Source: JBQSUQ01 sp052384575
GTDB taxonomy: Bacteria; Pseudomonadota; Gammaproteobacteria; Enterobacterales; Pasteurellaceae
Assembly: GCA_052384575.1 (NCBI GenBank)
Contig: JBQSUQ010000015.1
Strand: one strand, 5' to 3'
DNA: 64,000 nucleotides
Part shown: in pieces, positions 34,785 to 43,330 of the stretch
Position numbering within the stretch: position 1 is the stretch's first letter
Layout: every line of letters begins with the position of its first letter
Notes under the pieces: generated by a model
Told to the model about the DNA's origin: nothing
Database searches by the model: none
The model's input: only the letters and a program-made list of their open reading frames with translations
Program-made: the position numbers and the translations under genes

Positions 34785-34810
34785 AAACCACGCCTATCAT
34801 AGCGTGGTTT
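34785..34810 (-). terminator. Intrinsic terminator after the alanine/glycine symporter gene
   Basis: AAACCACGC pairs with GCGTGGTTT; seven T follow the stem on the minus strand. It separates the symporter gene from menH. Confidence 0.88.
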
Positions 34811-34827
34811 AAGGTAAAAATTAATGA

Positions 34828-36219
34828 TTATTTCACCGCACTTTGACGATGTTCTGCCTCGTCAGCATCTAATTCGCCATTGCGTAAACGAGCGAAATAA
34901 TCGCGCGTTTCATTAAGAATAATGTGACGTAATCCCACTAAGGCAACGAGATTTGGGAAAGCCATTAAACCATTCACAATATCCGCTAAAATCCAAATTA
35001 AATCTAATTTTAAGAAAGATCCACAAGCGACAAGCAGAATGAAAATGCTACGGTATAATTTAATGCCACGAATATCAAAGAGGTAAACAAAACAACGCTC
35101 GCCATAATAGCACCAACCTAAAATGGTGGTAAACGCGAAAAATAATAACCCAACGGTAACAATGGTTGCCCCTAAGCTAGTGCCTAAACCTTGCGAAAAT
35201 GCTAAGTTTGTTGCGGCAGCACCCGTTTCTGGACCGCTCCAAACGCCTGTAATCACAAGCACTAATCCCGTCATAGAACAAACGATAATAGTATCTAGGA
35301 ACGTCCCCGTCATTGAGATTAAACCTTGGCGAACAGGCTCTTTCGTTTGTGCAGCAGCCGCTGCGATTGGCGCTGAACCCAAACCTGATTCATTAGAGAA
35401 AATGCCTCGAGCGACACCTGATTGAATGGCTTTCATCACACCAATCCCCAAAGCACCACCTAATGCGGCTTGCGGATCAAAAGCACTATGCACAATCAAC
35501 ACCACCGCGGCAGGCACTTTGTCGAAATTTAATAATAAAATAATGGCAGAAGTAAGCACATATAACACAGCCATGAAAGGCACAATAAATGTGGACACCG
35601 TCGCAATACGTTTTACACCACCCAATACAATCGCTGCTACTAAAATGGTGACCACTGCTGCAGAAATCATTACTGGCACATTGAATGTATCGTGCATAGC
35701 TTGCGTAATAGCGTTAATTTGTGGAAAGGTACCAATACCAAAGAAAGCCACTAAAATACCAAAGATAGCAAATAATTTGGCTAGCCATTTAATGCCTAAA
35801 CCTCGCTCGATATAGTACATTGGCCCACCAGCCATAAAGCCGTTTTTATCGCGAACGCGGTATTTGACCGCAAGCAAGCCTTCAGCATATTTGGTCGCCA
35901 TTCCTAATAACGCAACAAGCCACATCCAGAACATCGCTCCAGGACCGCCTGCTTGAATAGCTGTCGCCACCCCAACAATATTCCCCGTACCAATGGTTGC
36001 GGAAAGTGCGGTACAAAGTGCTGCAAAAGCTGATACATCGCCCATTTGACCATTGCTTTGTTCACGTTTGAACATATAGCGTAACGCCAAAGGCAAATGC
36101 GCAAATTGAATAAATCCAAGACGAATAGTTAAATATAATCCAGTTCCCGATAACAAAATAAGAAGTGGCGGGCCCCAAATAAACGAATCGATTGATGATA
36201 AAATTGCCGTTAATGACAT
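34828..36219 (-). CDS. Alanine/glycine:cation symporter (AGCS family)
   Basis: Imports alanine or glycine with sodium. The 463-residue protein has about 10 membrane segments. The family pattern ATIGTGNIVGVATAIQAGGPGA occurs near 75-95, followed by FMAGGPMYYIERGL near 130 and SNESGLGSAPIAAAAAQT near 280. GAGGAATCAAT precedes the ATG. A tandem glycine riboswitch 90 bp upstream points to glycine as a physiological substrate or signal, and to glycine-dependent control. Confidence 0.92.
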   Translation of the reverse strand: MSLTAILSSIDSFIWGPPLLILLSGTGLYLTIRLGFIQFAHLPLALRYMFKREQSNGQMGDVSAFAALCTALSATIGTGNIVGVATAIQAGGPGAMFWMWLVALLGMATKYAEGLLAVKYRVRDKNGFMAGGPMYYIERGLGIKWLAKLFAIFGILVAFFGIGTFPQINAITQAMHDTFNVPVMISAAVVTILVAAIVLGGVKRIATVSTFIVPFMAVLYVLTSAIILLLNFDKVPAAVVLIVHSAFDPQAALGGALGIGVMKAIQSGVARGIFSNESGLGSAPIAAAAAQTKEPVRQGLISMTGTFLDTIIVCSMTGLVLVITGVWSGPETGAAATNLAFSQGLGTSLGATIVTVGLLFFAFTTILGWCYYGERCFVYLFDIRGIKLYRSIFILLVACGSFLKLDLIWILADIVNGLMAFPNLVALVGLRHIILNETRDYFARLRNGELDADEAEHRQSAVK

Positions 36220-36239
36220 ATTGATTCCTCGTAATACAT

Positions 36240-36307
36240 AAAATTTACAAGGAGGCGAAAAGAGTTACGGAAAAAAGAAAAATACGCCAAAAGCGTAAAC
36301 CGAATAT
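36240..36307 (-). promoter_or_regulatory. Leader between the glycine riboswitch and the symporter start
   Basis: The RNA between the second aptamer and the AGCS start is purine-poor on the minus strand. It contains CGCTTTTGGCG (minus strand 36285-36295) and TTCGCCTCCTTG, a candidate expression platform that could pair with the ribosome site. No long U-tract terminator is present, so translational control is more likely than termination. Confidence 0.4.
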
Positions 36308-36502
36308 GCTCCCTGCCCCTGTCCTTTTGCCTGAGCGTTTGAAGCGAATTTCTCGCTCTTTCGCCTTCGGCGTCCAATTACATGATGTATTGGATCTCTC
36401 CAAGGGTTCGTCCACTAGCAGTCCTCGCAGATTAGCTCTGCACCTGAAAGATTTTACCTCGTCGGTATGGAGTCAATTCCCCATTCTCCAACTAGCTTCA
36501 AC
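36308..36502 (-). ncRNA. Tandem glycine riboswitch
   Basis: On the minus strand, the two aptamers follow one another. The first contains GGAGAATGGGG, CCGACGAGG and CAGGTGCAGAGC...GAGGACTGC. The second contains CTTGGAGAGATCC, GGACGCCGAAGGCGAAAG and the hallmark CTCAGGCAAAAGGACAGGGG. These are the consensus gcvT-class glycine aptamer elements. The RNA ends about 90 bp before the symporter start, leaving a short expression region. Glycine riboswitches upstream of AGCS genes are known to control glycine transport. Confidence 0.93.
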
Positions 36503-36533
36503 CGAACTTGACTTTTTATAATAAAATACAGAT

Positions 36534-36585
36534 AAAAAGTGCGGTCAATTTTAACAAAGTTTTATGAAAATTCAACCGCACTTTT
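36534..36585 (-). terminator. Uptake-sequence terminator after the GNAT gene
   Basis: AAAAAGTGCGGT and ACCGCACTTTTT form the stem, extended inward by CAATTTT and AAAATTC. It lies 8 bp after the GNAT stop and 30 bp from the riboswitch start. Confidence 0.82.
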
Positions 36586-36592
36586 TAATATA

Positions 36593-36859
36593 TTACATGC
36601 CACTACGTTGCCATTTTCTTTCAATATAGCTACAACTTGGAATAAGTTTGAGATTATGCTGTTTAATTAACTCAACTAGGGCTTGATACAGTTTATCCGC
36701 CACGCCTTGACCTCTCAGAGTTTCAGAAACATAGGTATGATTGGCATTAATGGTATTTTCATCCACAAAAAAGTAGGTTAATTTGGCAATTTTATTACCT
36801 GTTTCATCCAAAATAAAAAATTCACCTTGATGTTCATCTTGTTGATGTTGAATATTCAT
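36593..36859 (-). CDS. GNAT-like N-acetyltransferase (Acetyltransf_CG type)
   Basis: An 88-residue protein of the small GNAT-like family related to YjdJ. FFVDENTINANHTYVSETLRGQGVA has the acetyl-CoA-binding pattern R-G-Q-G-V-A; SCSYIERKW near the end is also conserved. It is too small for a full GNAT domain, as is usual for this family. It is 4 bp from yacG and likely in the coaE-yacG transcript. Substrate unknown. Confidence 0.8.
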   Translation of the reverse strand: MNIQHQQDEHQGEFFILDETGNKIAKLTYFFVDENTINANHTYVSETLRGQGVADKLYQALVELIKQHNLKLIPSCSYIERKWQRSGM

Positions 36860-36863
36860 GATG

Positions 36864-37064
36864 TTAACGGCTCCAATCTTCTGCTAATAAAGGATCCTGT
36901 GCAAAATCGGCAGTTTCACAAGGAATGGCTTTTTCTTCAGCTGCCCATTCGCCTAGATCAATTAATTTACAGCGTTCACAACAAAAAGGACGAAATGGAC
37001 TTTCTGGCGACCAAACCACTGTTTTTTGGCAAGTTGGGCAAGCAACACTAAAAATTTCACTCAT
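36864..37064 (-). CDS. yacG: DNA gyrase inhibitor YacG, zinc protein
   Basis: YacG binds GyrB and blocks DNA binding by gyrase. It has 66 residues, with the zinc ligands in ACPTCQKT and FCCERCKLIDLGEWA. The start at 37064 (MSEIFSVACPTC) is chosen over an upstream GTG at 37076. It overlaps the end of coaE by 8 bp, the normal coaE-yacG pairing, so translation is coupled. Confidence 0.93.
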   Translation of the reverse strand: MSEIFSVACPTCQKTVVWSPESPFRPFCCERCKLIDLGEWAAEEKAIPCETADFAQDPLLAEDWSR

Positions 37065-37677
37065 ATTTTTTCTCACTCAGCATTAAATAAGTGCGGTGCA
37101 ATTTTAACACTTTTTCACGCAGTTCAACTAAATTTTGACTAAAATCTTGATCATTATTAATAACATCATCCGCAGCAGCTAAACGTTGCTCTCGACTCAC
37201 TTGGTTATTCATAATCTGTTGAATTAATTCAATTTTATTACTATCACGCTGACTAGCACGTAATAATTGAGTTTTTGGTAAAACATCCACCACCAAAATG
37301 CGATCACAAAGTGTGGTGAGGTTGTTTTCAATAAGTAAGGGAACGACAAATAAAGTGTAAGGTGCAGTTTGTTTATGAAGTTGCGCTAACATTCTTTCGC
37401 GAATGGCTGGATGGAGCAAAGCGTCTAACCAAGCTTTCTCTTCTTTTTGATTAAACACTTTTTCTCGTAAGGCTGCTCGATTTAATTCTCCGCTTTCATT
37501 CAATATCTGCTTGCCAAAATGTTCGGCGATTTTTTCAAGTAATGGCGAACCTTTTTCAACCACTTCACGCGCGACAAGATCCGCATCAACAATAGGCACG
37601 CCTAATTCGGCAAATAAATTGGCAACTGTGCTTTTACCACTGCCAATTCCACCAGTTAAACCGACAACATAAGTCAT
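37057..37677 (-). CDS. coaE: Dephospho-CoA kinase
   Basis: CoaE phosphorylates dephospho-CoA, the last step of CoA synthesis. The 206-residue P-loop kinase has GLTGGIGSGKSTVANLFAEL (6-25), VDADLVAREVV near 36 and IREHMLAQ-like helices. VVPLLIENNL is conserved. It lies 29 bp downstream of pilD in the pilABCD-coaE arrangement seen in many gamma-proteobacteria. Confidence 0.97.
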   Translation of the reverse strand: MTYVVGLTGGIGSGKSTVANLFAELGVPIVDADLVAREVVEKGSPLLEKIAEHFGKQILNESGELNRAALREKVFNQKEEKAWLDALLHPAIRERMLAQLHKQTAPYTLFVVPLLIENNLTTLCDRILVVDVLPKTQLLRASQRDSNKIELIQQIMNNQVSREQRLAAADDVINNDQDFSQNLVELREKVLKLHRTYLMLSEKKYE

Positions 37678-37706
37678 AATTTATCTTCATTCTATGGGTT
37701 ATGGCG

Positions 37707-38399
37707 TTATGCTAGCACGTTTAACATAAAAGTCGAAATATGTCCGATAATTAAAAAAGGGCCAAATGGCAACATTTTAGGTTTGTTCTTATACTGAAAG
37801 GAAGTAAAAATTAGCGCACTTAAACAAGCTAAAAAAATCATTAAGGGCAAACGTTGCCAAGGATGAAAACTGGCTAATGCGCCTACTAGCCAATAATCGC
37901 CACGCCCCAACGCTTCTTGCCGGTAATAATATTTTGCTAATTGAAAAATCAACCAAAAGACAATAAAACCGCAGCAAGCACTTTGTAAACTTTGTGGCAA
38001 GGAAAGAGAAGAAAGTTGGAAATAGGCGCTTGCAACACCACAAGCGCAGAGTAGCTGACAACATTCCATTGGAATCAGTTGATAATGCCAGTCGATTTTC
38101 GCAATAACTAATAATAATCCACTAACCAAAAGCCAATAAAATAATAGTGTGGGATCAGCAATGAGATAACAACAAAGCAGCGTATAAAATGCGCCAGCAA
38201 CAAAATAATAAGAAAAATGACCGCACTTTATAGGCTGCAAACTGGATTGAAGCTGCGCAAAGTGCGGTGCATTTTGAGGGAAAATTTCACAGAAATTGTG
38301 ATAAACCTGTTGCTCAAGATTTTTTGAAAAATGCAATAAATAGAAACGAATAGCAACCGCTCCAATACCTGACAAAATAGCCCCAAGCACCCAAATCAT
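37707..38399 (-). CDS. pilD: Prepilin peptidase (type IV leader peptidase)
   Basis: PilD cleaves the leader of type IV prepilins and methylates the new N-terminus. It has 230 residues and about 7 membrane segments. The two catalytic aspartates are in AKIDWHYQLIP and GRGDYWLVGAL (GxGD motif). It lacks the N-terminal double CxxC zinc motif of longer PilD proteins, a shortened form like that of Haemophilus HopD, so methylation may be reduced or absent. ATGA overlap with pilC (4 bp). Confidence 0.93.
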   Translation of the reverse strand: MIWVLGAILSGIGAVAIRFYLLHFSKNLEQQVYHNFCEIFPQNAPHFAQLQSSLQPIKCGHFSYYFVAGAFYTLLCCYLIADPTLLFYWLLVSGLLLVIAKIDWHYQLIPMECCQLLCACGVASAYFQLSSLSLPQSLQSACCGFIVFWLIFQLAKYYYRQEALGRGDYWLVGALASFHPWQRLPLMIFLACLSALIFTSFQYKNKPKMLPFGPFLIIGHISTFMLNVLA

Positions 38400-39616
38400 T
38401 GAATCACTGCTCCCATATTAAAAATTGGCATATACATCCCAAGCATAATTAAGCCAATTAATCCACCGATAATAACCATTAACATTGGCTCAAGCATTTG
38501 GGAAAGTAAGTCAATTTTATGCTCTAGCTGTTGCTGATAAGTTTCTTCAATGTATTTGAGCATTTGTGTCAGTTGCCCAGATTGTTCGCCAACTTGCAAC
38601 ATTTGTTGAGCTTGTACAGGAAATAAAGTCGCGCCCACTGCAACAGAAAAAGGATAACCTTGCGTAAGCCAATGTAGCATTTGCTGAACTTCTTGAATTA
38701 ATACGGGATCGCCTTGTTGCTTCGTTTTCTTTTGCCAACTTTTCTTTTGCGGAATAAAGGATTGCAATGCCTGATTTAAAGGAACCCCAGAATACAACAT
38801 GACATGTAATCCACGACTAAAATTCACTAATCTTGCTAAAAACACTACATTTCCTAATACAGGCATACGCTGGCTTAATTTAATTTTTTGTTTATAGAGC
38901 CATGGAGAAGAATTCATCAGATATTTCAAGCCAATGAAAAAAATGAATACGCAGAAAAACATAAAAATAAAATAATGGCGTAAAATATCAGAAGCAGTTA
39001 ATAAAACTTGAGTAAAAAATGGCAATTCTGCTTGATTATTGGCATACATTTCGGCAAATTGTGGTACCACGAAAATCAATAGCAACACTGTTAACGACAA
39101 AGAAACGACTAGCACCATAGCGGGATAAAGCATAATTTTTTGTAGCTTTTGTTGTAACTCAATGCTCTTTTGACGATTTGCCGCGATCTGTGCCATCACA
39201 TCAACTAGTTTCCCACTCAACTCACCCACATAAATCAATTGTCTTTCCTGAAAAGACAAAAATTGCGGGTAATGCTCCGTAGCCTGAGACAAAGACAACC
39301 CTGCTTCTATGCTTTGTAATAAATTCCTTATCCATTGATTTAATTGTAAATTATGACAATTCTCTAATAATATTAATAAACTATTCTTTAATGGAAGTGA
39401 GGATTTGAGCAAAATAGAAAGCTGTAATAACAACTCATAGATTTCCTTAGAACGAGGCCTGGTTGACAATTGCCAATTCTGTTGAATTTTAAGTTGTTTT
39501 ATTCCTTTTTGTAGCAATTGTTGTCTAACAATATGTTCATTTTCACCAATTAAAATGCCTTTTTGAGCTTGTTGGAATGAATTAACACCTTTCCAGCGAT
39601 ACATTTTCAATGTCAT
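38396..39616 (-). CDS. pilC: Type IV pilus inner-membrane platform protein
   Basis: PilC is the polytopic platform around which PilB drives pilus assembly. It has 406 residues and three membrane segments, near 165-190, 210-230 and 380-402. GIF/GspF hallmarks include ERQLIYVGELSGKL near 125 and QMLQVGEQSGQLTQML near 325. It is part of the pilABCD competence operon in which DNA uptake and the pilus share components. It overlaps pilB by 1 bp. Confidence 0.95.
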   Translation of the reverse strand: MTLKMYRWKGVNSFQQAQKGILIGENEHIVRQQLLQKGIKQLKIQQNWQLSTRPRSKEIYELLLQLSILLKSSLPLKNSLLILLENCHNLQLNQWIRNLLQSIEAGLSLSQATEHYPQFLSFQERQLIYVGELSGKLVDVMAQIAANRQKSIELQQKLQKIMLYPAMVLVVSLSLTVLLLIFVVPQFAEMYANNQAELPFFTQVLLTASDILRHYFIFMFFCVFIFFIGLKYLMNSSPWLYKQKIKLSQRMPVLGNVVFLARLVNFSRGLHVMLYSGVPLNQALQSFIPQKKSWQKKTKQQGDPVLIQEVQQMLHWLTQGYPFSVAVGATLFPVQAQQMLQVGEQSGQLTQMLKYIEETYQQQLEHKIDLLSQMLEPMLMVIIGGLIGLIMLGMYMPIFNMGAVIQ

Positions 39617-41034
39617 TATTCCTCCCGCCCCAATACACGTTCCACTTCTTCTAAATCTGTTATCCCCTGCCGCACTTTTTCTAAACCCGCTTGGTGTAAG
39701 GTTTGAAAGTCCAATTCATAATGCCAAGTTTCATCCTGTTTTATTGGACGTAAGAATTGATATAAACCAATCCGTCCCCGATAACCTTGATAACAATCAC
39801 AAAAACTCTCGTTTTTTGCACCGCACTTAGTGCAACATTTCCGCACTAAACGTTGAGCTATCACTAATAATAAGGAATGATCAATTTCATGTTGCTTGAT
39901 GCCTAATTGCAATAAACGTGAAATTGCAGAAGGCGCATCATTGGTATGTAGAGTTGAAAGCACCAAATGTCCTGTTTGTGCTGCGCGTAGTGCCATTTCG
40001 GCACTCTCTTCATCACGAATTTCGCCGAGCATAATAATATCGGGATCTTGTCGTAAAAATGTTCTTAATAAACGACTGAAGTCTAAGCCAATATGAGGAT
40101 TAATTTGCGTTTGAATAATGCCGGACAATTCAATTTCGATAGGATCTTCTGCGGTCATAATGTGCTTTTCAGGGCGATTTAAATAAGAAAGTGCGGTGTA
40201 AAGTGAGATACTTTTTCCACTCCCCGTTGGACCTGTAACCAGAATTAATCCTTGCGGTTGATTAAGGGCATTTTCAAAATGATGCAGTTGTCGCTCATTC
40301 ATACCCAACTCGGCAAAAGAAAATTGTACGGGCTTATTTTGTTGCACACGCAATACCGCTTTTTCGCCCAAAGGTGTGGGTAAGGTTGAAAGACGAAGAT
40401 CTAATAGATCCGAAAAAGTGGTCTTAAAATGAAATCGCCCATCTTGAGGCAAACGCGTTTCGCTAATATCCAATTTAGCTAAGAGTTTCAAACGAGAAAC
40501 TACCCGATTAGCAAAGCGAGAGGAAATTGATGGCTGTACTTGTAACACACCATCAATGCGAAAACGCACTTGCAAGCATTGTGGCTGAGGTTCAAAGTGA
40601 ATATCAGAGGCTTTTAAAACTAATGCTTGTTCAAAAATATTATCAAGCAATTGAATAATGGGCTCATCACTTTTTTGGGCAATATCCGTATCCTGTGTAT
40701 TCTCCGTATGTGGCAACCTTGAATACATAAAGGCATTTTCTTCAATTTGATTCGCTTGTGGAGATAATTGCTGCAATAAGGATTTCAACGCTTCCGTTTG
40801 CAACAATATGGGCTCAATCACTTTTCCAGTTAAAAAAGAGAAGGTTTCACAGGCTGCCAAATTGTTGAGATTATCAATACCTAGCCATAACTGCTGCTCA
40901 TTTTCTTGCAAAGGACAAGCTAAATAACGCAGTAATAAGGCTTGCTGCTGTTGATTTTGCAACCATAAGTGCGGTGGAATTTCAAAGACTTTTCCATCAA
41001 CAGCAACCACTGAGTAGTTCTGCTCTGACATCAT
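39616..41034 (-). CDS. pilB: Type IV pilus assembly ATPase
   Basis: PilB powers pilus extension. The 472-residue GspE/PilB ATPase has Walker A GPTGSGKSISLYTAL near 250, the Asp box (EDPIEIELSGIIQTQ), Walker B IIMLGEIRDEESAEMA and the His box GHLVLSTLHTNDA. A C-terminal zinc tetracysteine is seen in KCCTKCGAKNESFCDC. The short N-terminal domain suits the small Haemophilus form. It starts 2 bp after the pilA stop. Confidence 0.96.
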   Translation of the reverse strand: MMSEQNYSVVAVDGKVFEIPPHLWLQNQQQQALLLRYLACPLQENEQQLWLGIDNLNNLAACETFSFLTGKVIEPILLQTEALKSLLQQLSPQANQIEENAFMYSRLPHTENTQDTDIAQKSDEPIIQLLDNIFEQALVLKASDIHFEPQPQCLQVRFRIDGVLQVQPSISSRFANRVVSRLKLLAKLDISETRLPQDGRFHFKTTFSDLLDLRLSTLPTPLGEKAVLRVQQNKPVQFSFAELGMNERQLHHFENALNQPQGLILVTGPTGSGKSISLYTALSYLNRPEKHIMTAEDPIEIELSGIIQTQINPHIGLDFSRLLRTFLRQDPDIIMLGEIRDEESAEMALRAAQTGHLVLSTLHTNDAPSAISRLLQLGIKQHEIDHSLLLVIAQRLVRKCCTKCGAKNESFCDCYQGYRGRIGLYQFLRPIKQDETWHYELDFQTLHQAGLEKVRQGITDLEEVERVLGREE

Positions 41035-41036
41035 AA

Positions 41037-41492
41037 TTACTTACTAGCACTACAAAAACCCGCAGGGAATAAATCCGCATTTGTTCCACAAGCCGCTGCC
41101 CAAGTTACCCCCGTTTTCGCAGTGCCTGATGCAGTTAAGGTATAACTTACGCCATCTAATGCACCAGCACCCTGTACGGTAATTACACCAGAAGCCACAT
41201 TAACTGACTTCACATATTTACCCGTTTGGCTAGTGATATTTCCTTGAATCCCATTTTGACCTGCCGTACAATCAGTAACAGCACCAAGATTATAAACACA
41301 AAGTTCCACATCGGAACGATAAGGTGCGGACGCTTGCAGTAATTCTGATACAGCAGCCTTTTTGGTATAATTTTGATAAGACGGAATGGCAATGGTTGCT
41401 AAAATAGCAATGATGGCAATCACAATCATCAGTTCAATTAAAGTGAAACCTTTTTGAACAACAATAGATAAAGAAGTGCGGTTAAATTTCAT
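41037..41492 (-). CDS. pilA: Major type IV pilin / competence pilin
   Basis: PilA forms the DNA-uptake and twitching pilus. The prepilin has 151 residues with a 15-residue leader ending QKG, cleaved before FTLIELMIVIAIIAIL. Glu5 of the mature protein is present. Two cysteine pairs near CVYNLGAVTDC and CGTNADLFPAGFC form the typical disulphide loops. It heads the pilABCD operon and lies divergent from ampD with 109 bp between. In Haemophilus it is induced by CRP and Sxy; I saw no clear CRP-S palindrome here. Confidence 0.96.
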   Translation of the reverse strand: MKFNRTSLSIVVQKGFTLIELMIVIAIIAILATIAIPSYQNYTKKAAVSELLQASAPYRSDVELCVYNLGAVTDCTAGQNGIQGNITSQTGKYVKSVNVASGVITVQGAGALDGVSYTLTASGTAKTGVTWAAACGTNADLFPAGFCSASK

Positions 41493-41601
41493 CCTATTTT
41501 CCTCAAGTAGTAAAAACTGTGATTACTTTGTGGGAAGAAACTTATAGCGTCAAAAATATGCATTTATTTTTGGAATTAACATCACAAAACACAGATTTTT
41601 T

Positions 41602-42165
41602 ATGACAAAATCATCAACCCAAAAACCTTCTGGATGGCTCGAGCAGGCTCGAATATGCCCTTCACCTCATTATGATCAGCGCCCTGATGTGCAAGATATA
41701 TCGCTATTAGTAATTCACTACATTAGCTTGCCGCCCGAACAGTTTGGACAACATTTTATTGATGATTTTTTCTTAGGAAAATTAGATCCTAATGCGCACC
41801 CTTATTTCCAAGAGATTCAACACCTTCGTGTTTCCGCCCATTGTTTAATCAATCGAAATGGCGAAATTACACAATATGTTAATTTCAATGATCGTGCTTG
41901 GCATGCGGGTTTATCTTGCTTTCAAGGACGCGAAAAATGCAATGATTTTTCTATTGGCATTGAATTAGAAGGCAGTAATAATAAACCTTTTACCCTATTA
42001 CAATATGAAACTTTAGCCAAAGTAACAGATCAAATTAGGGCTGAATATCCTGCCATCACTTTAGCCAATATTGTTGGACATTCAGATATATCACCAGGCA
42101 GGAAAATCGATCCCGGTCAATATTTTGACTGGCATTATTATTTTAGTTTAATGAAGAAGGATTAA
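41602..42165 (+). CDS. ampD: 1,6-anhydro-N-acetylmuramyl-L-alanine amidase
   Basis: AmpD is the cytoplasmic amidase of cell-wall recycling. The 187-residue protein is full length. Zinc ligands and catalytic residues are in LVIHYISLPP, SIGIELEGSNNKPFT and GHSDISPGRKIDPG. The segment DRAWHAGLSCFQGR is also typical. It is divergent from pilA, as in H. influenzae. The next gene starts 3 bp after it, so the two are cotranscribed. Confidence 0.96.
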   Translation: MTKSSTQKPSGWLEQARICPSPHYDQRPDVQDISLLVIHYISLPPEQFGQHFIDDFFLGKLDPNAHPYFQEIQHLRVSAHCLINRNGEITQYVNFNDRAWHAGLSCFQGREKCNDFSIGIELEGSNNKPFTLLQYETLAKVTDQIRAEYPAITLANIVGHSDISPGRKIDPGQYFDWHYYFSLMKKD

Positions 42166-42168
42166 GAT

Positions 42169-42816
42169 ATGGCAATAAAAAACGTTATTTTTGATATGGA
42201 TGGCGTTCTCATTGATAGTGAGCCTTTTTGGGCTGCTGCTCAAATAGAAAGTTTAGCGCAATATGGCGTCAGCATCACTGAGCCGGATTGTGAAAAATAC
42301 ACCAGAGGAACAAGAATAGAAGAATTGGTGCAAATTTGGATCGATATGTTCCAAATTGATGTTGATAATGCGATATTAAAACAGCAAATTTTAGAAAATG
42401 TTTGCACTAAGATCAGTCAGCAAGGCCAAGCTATGCCAGGCTTATTTGAGTTGCTCGATTTTCTAAAAACTCAGCAAATTTCAACCGCACTAGCAACCTC
42501 TTCCAATAGACAAGTGATTAAAGCGGTATTTGATCGATTAAATCTCTGGGATTATTTCCCAATTCAATGCTCTGCTGCTGATGAAGAATTAGCTAAACCG
42601 CATCCAGCGGTTTATTTAAGTGCGATCAAAGCCTTAAAAGCGACTCCTAAAGAATGTATTATTATCGAGGATAGTGTAACGGGATTAATCGCCGCCAAAG
42701 CAGCAAATGTGAGAACCTTTATTGTAAATGAAAAATATAGCAATGAAAGATTTGCTATCGCCGACGAAAGAATGGCCTCATTACATCAAGCCTTAGAAAA
42801 AATTAAAAGTGAATAA
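42169..42816 (+). CDS. HAD-family sugar phosphatase (YniC/HxpB-like)
   Basis: A 215-residue HAD phosphatase with a beta-phosphoglucomutase-like cap. Motif I is IFDMDGVLIDSEPFW (7-21), motif II is ALATSSNRQ near 105, and motif III/IV is AKPHPAVYL and IIEDSVTGLIAAKAA. It resembles E. coli YniC (hexitol/2-deoxyglucose-6-phosphate phosphatase). The sugar-phosphate substrate is not decided by sequence. It is coupled to ampD (3-bp gap). Confidence 0.83.
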   Translation: MAIKNVIFDMDGVLIDSEPFWAAAQIESLAQYGVSITEPDCEKYTRGTRIEELVQIWIDMFQIDVDNAILKQQILENVCTKISQQGQAMPGLFELLDFLKTQQISTALATSSNRQVIKAVFDRLNLWDYFPIQCSAADEELAKPHPAVYLSAIKALKATPKECIIIEDSVTGLIAAKAANVRTFIVNEKYSNERFAIADERMASLHQALEKIKSE

Positions 42817-42818
42817 TG

Positions 42819-42848
42819 AAAAATACCCTGAATCATCAGGGTATTTTT
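42819..42848. terminator. Bidirectional terminator between the HAD gene and bamE
   Basis: AAAAATACCCTGA and TCAGGGTATTTTT form a 13-bp stem with a 4-base loop between convergent genes, with A and T runs at the ends. Confidence 0.92.
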
Positions 42849-42858
42849 ATGATTTGTT

Positions 42859-43266
42859 TTACCAGAATTTCCACCAAGATTTTGTTGCTTCTGGTGCCTC
42901 AATAATGGCATTGTTGACTTCTTGTTTTTCTACATCTGGCAGCGGTTTATCTAAATCCGTACTAGTCACAATTCCATTGTTATCAAAATTAACAATGAAA
43001 GTATGTTGTACAGGATCTTCGTACGCATGTTGTTGTAAATACACATAGTACCAAGTTTGTCTGCTAAAAGGATCAATTAATACAGGCGTACCTAATAAAT
43101 ATTGTACTTGCTGATGATTCATACCTGGTTGTACTTTTTGTACGCTAGCGGCTTCCAAATAGTTACCCTGAGGCACATCAATACGATAAACAATTTTGTT
43201 CACACTAGAACAAGCTGACACACTTAACGCAAGTGCGATTACTGCCATAACAGGTTTTAATTGCAT
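42859..43266 (-). CDS. bamE: Outer membrane assembly lipoprotein BamE
   Basis: BamE is a lipoprotein of the outer-membrane beta-barrel assembly machine. The 135-residue precursor has a signal peptide ending in lipobox LSVSAC (Cys19). SmpA/OmlA motifs are visible: VQKVQPGMNHQQVQYLLGTP near 42-62 and TWYYVYLQQHAY near 70-85. A lone gene between the terminator shared with the HAD gene and yejK. Confidence 0.94.
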   Translation of the reverse strand: MQLKPVMAVIALALSVSACSSVNKIVYRIDVPQGNYLEAASVQKVQPGMNHQQVQYLLGTPVLIDPFSRQTWYYVYLQQHAYEDPVQHTFIVNFDNNGIVTSTDLDKPLPDVEKQEVNNAIIEAPEATKSWWKFW

Positions 43267-43330
43267 TTTTCTACCTTTCTATTCTGTCGAAACTGTTGTG
43301 ATAATACCTAAAGTTGAACAAATTTCCAAA

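Noticed and set aside
41493..41601. Possible CRP-S competence site between pilA and ampD
   Set aside because: Expected from biology, but I found only half-site-like words (such as TTTTGTGATG) and no two-fold TGCGA-N6-TCGCA palindrome.
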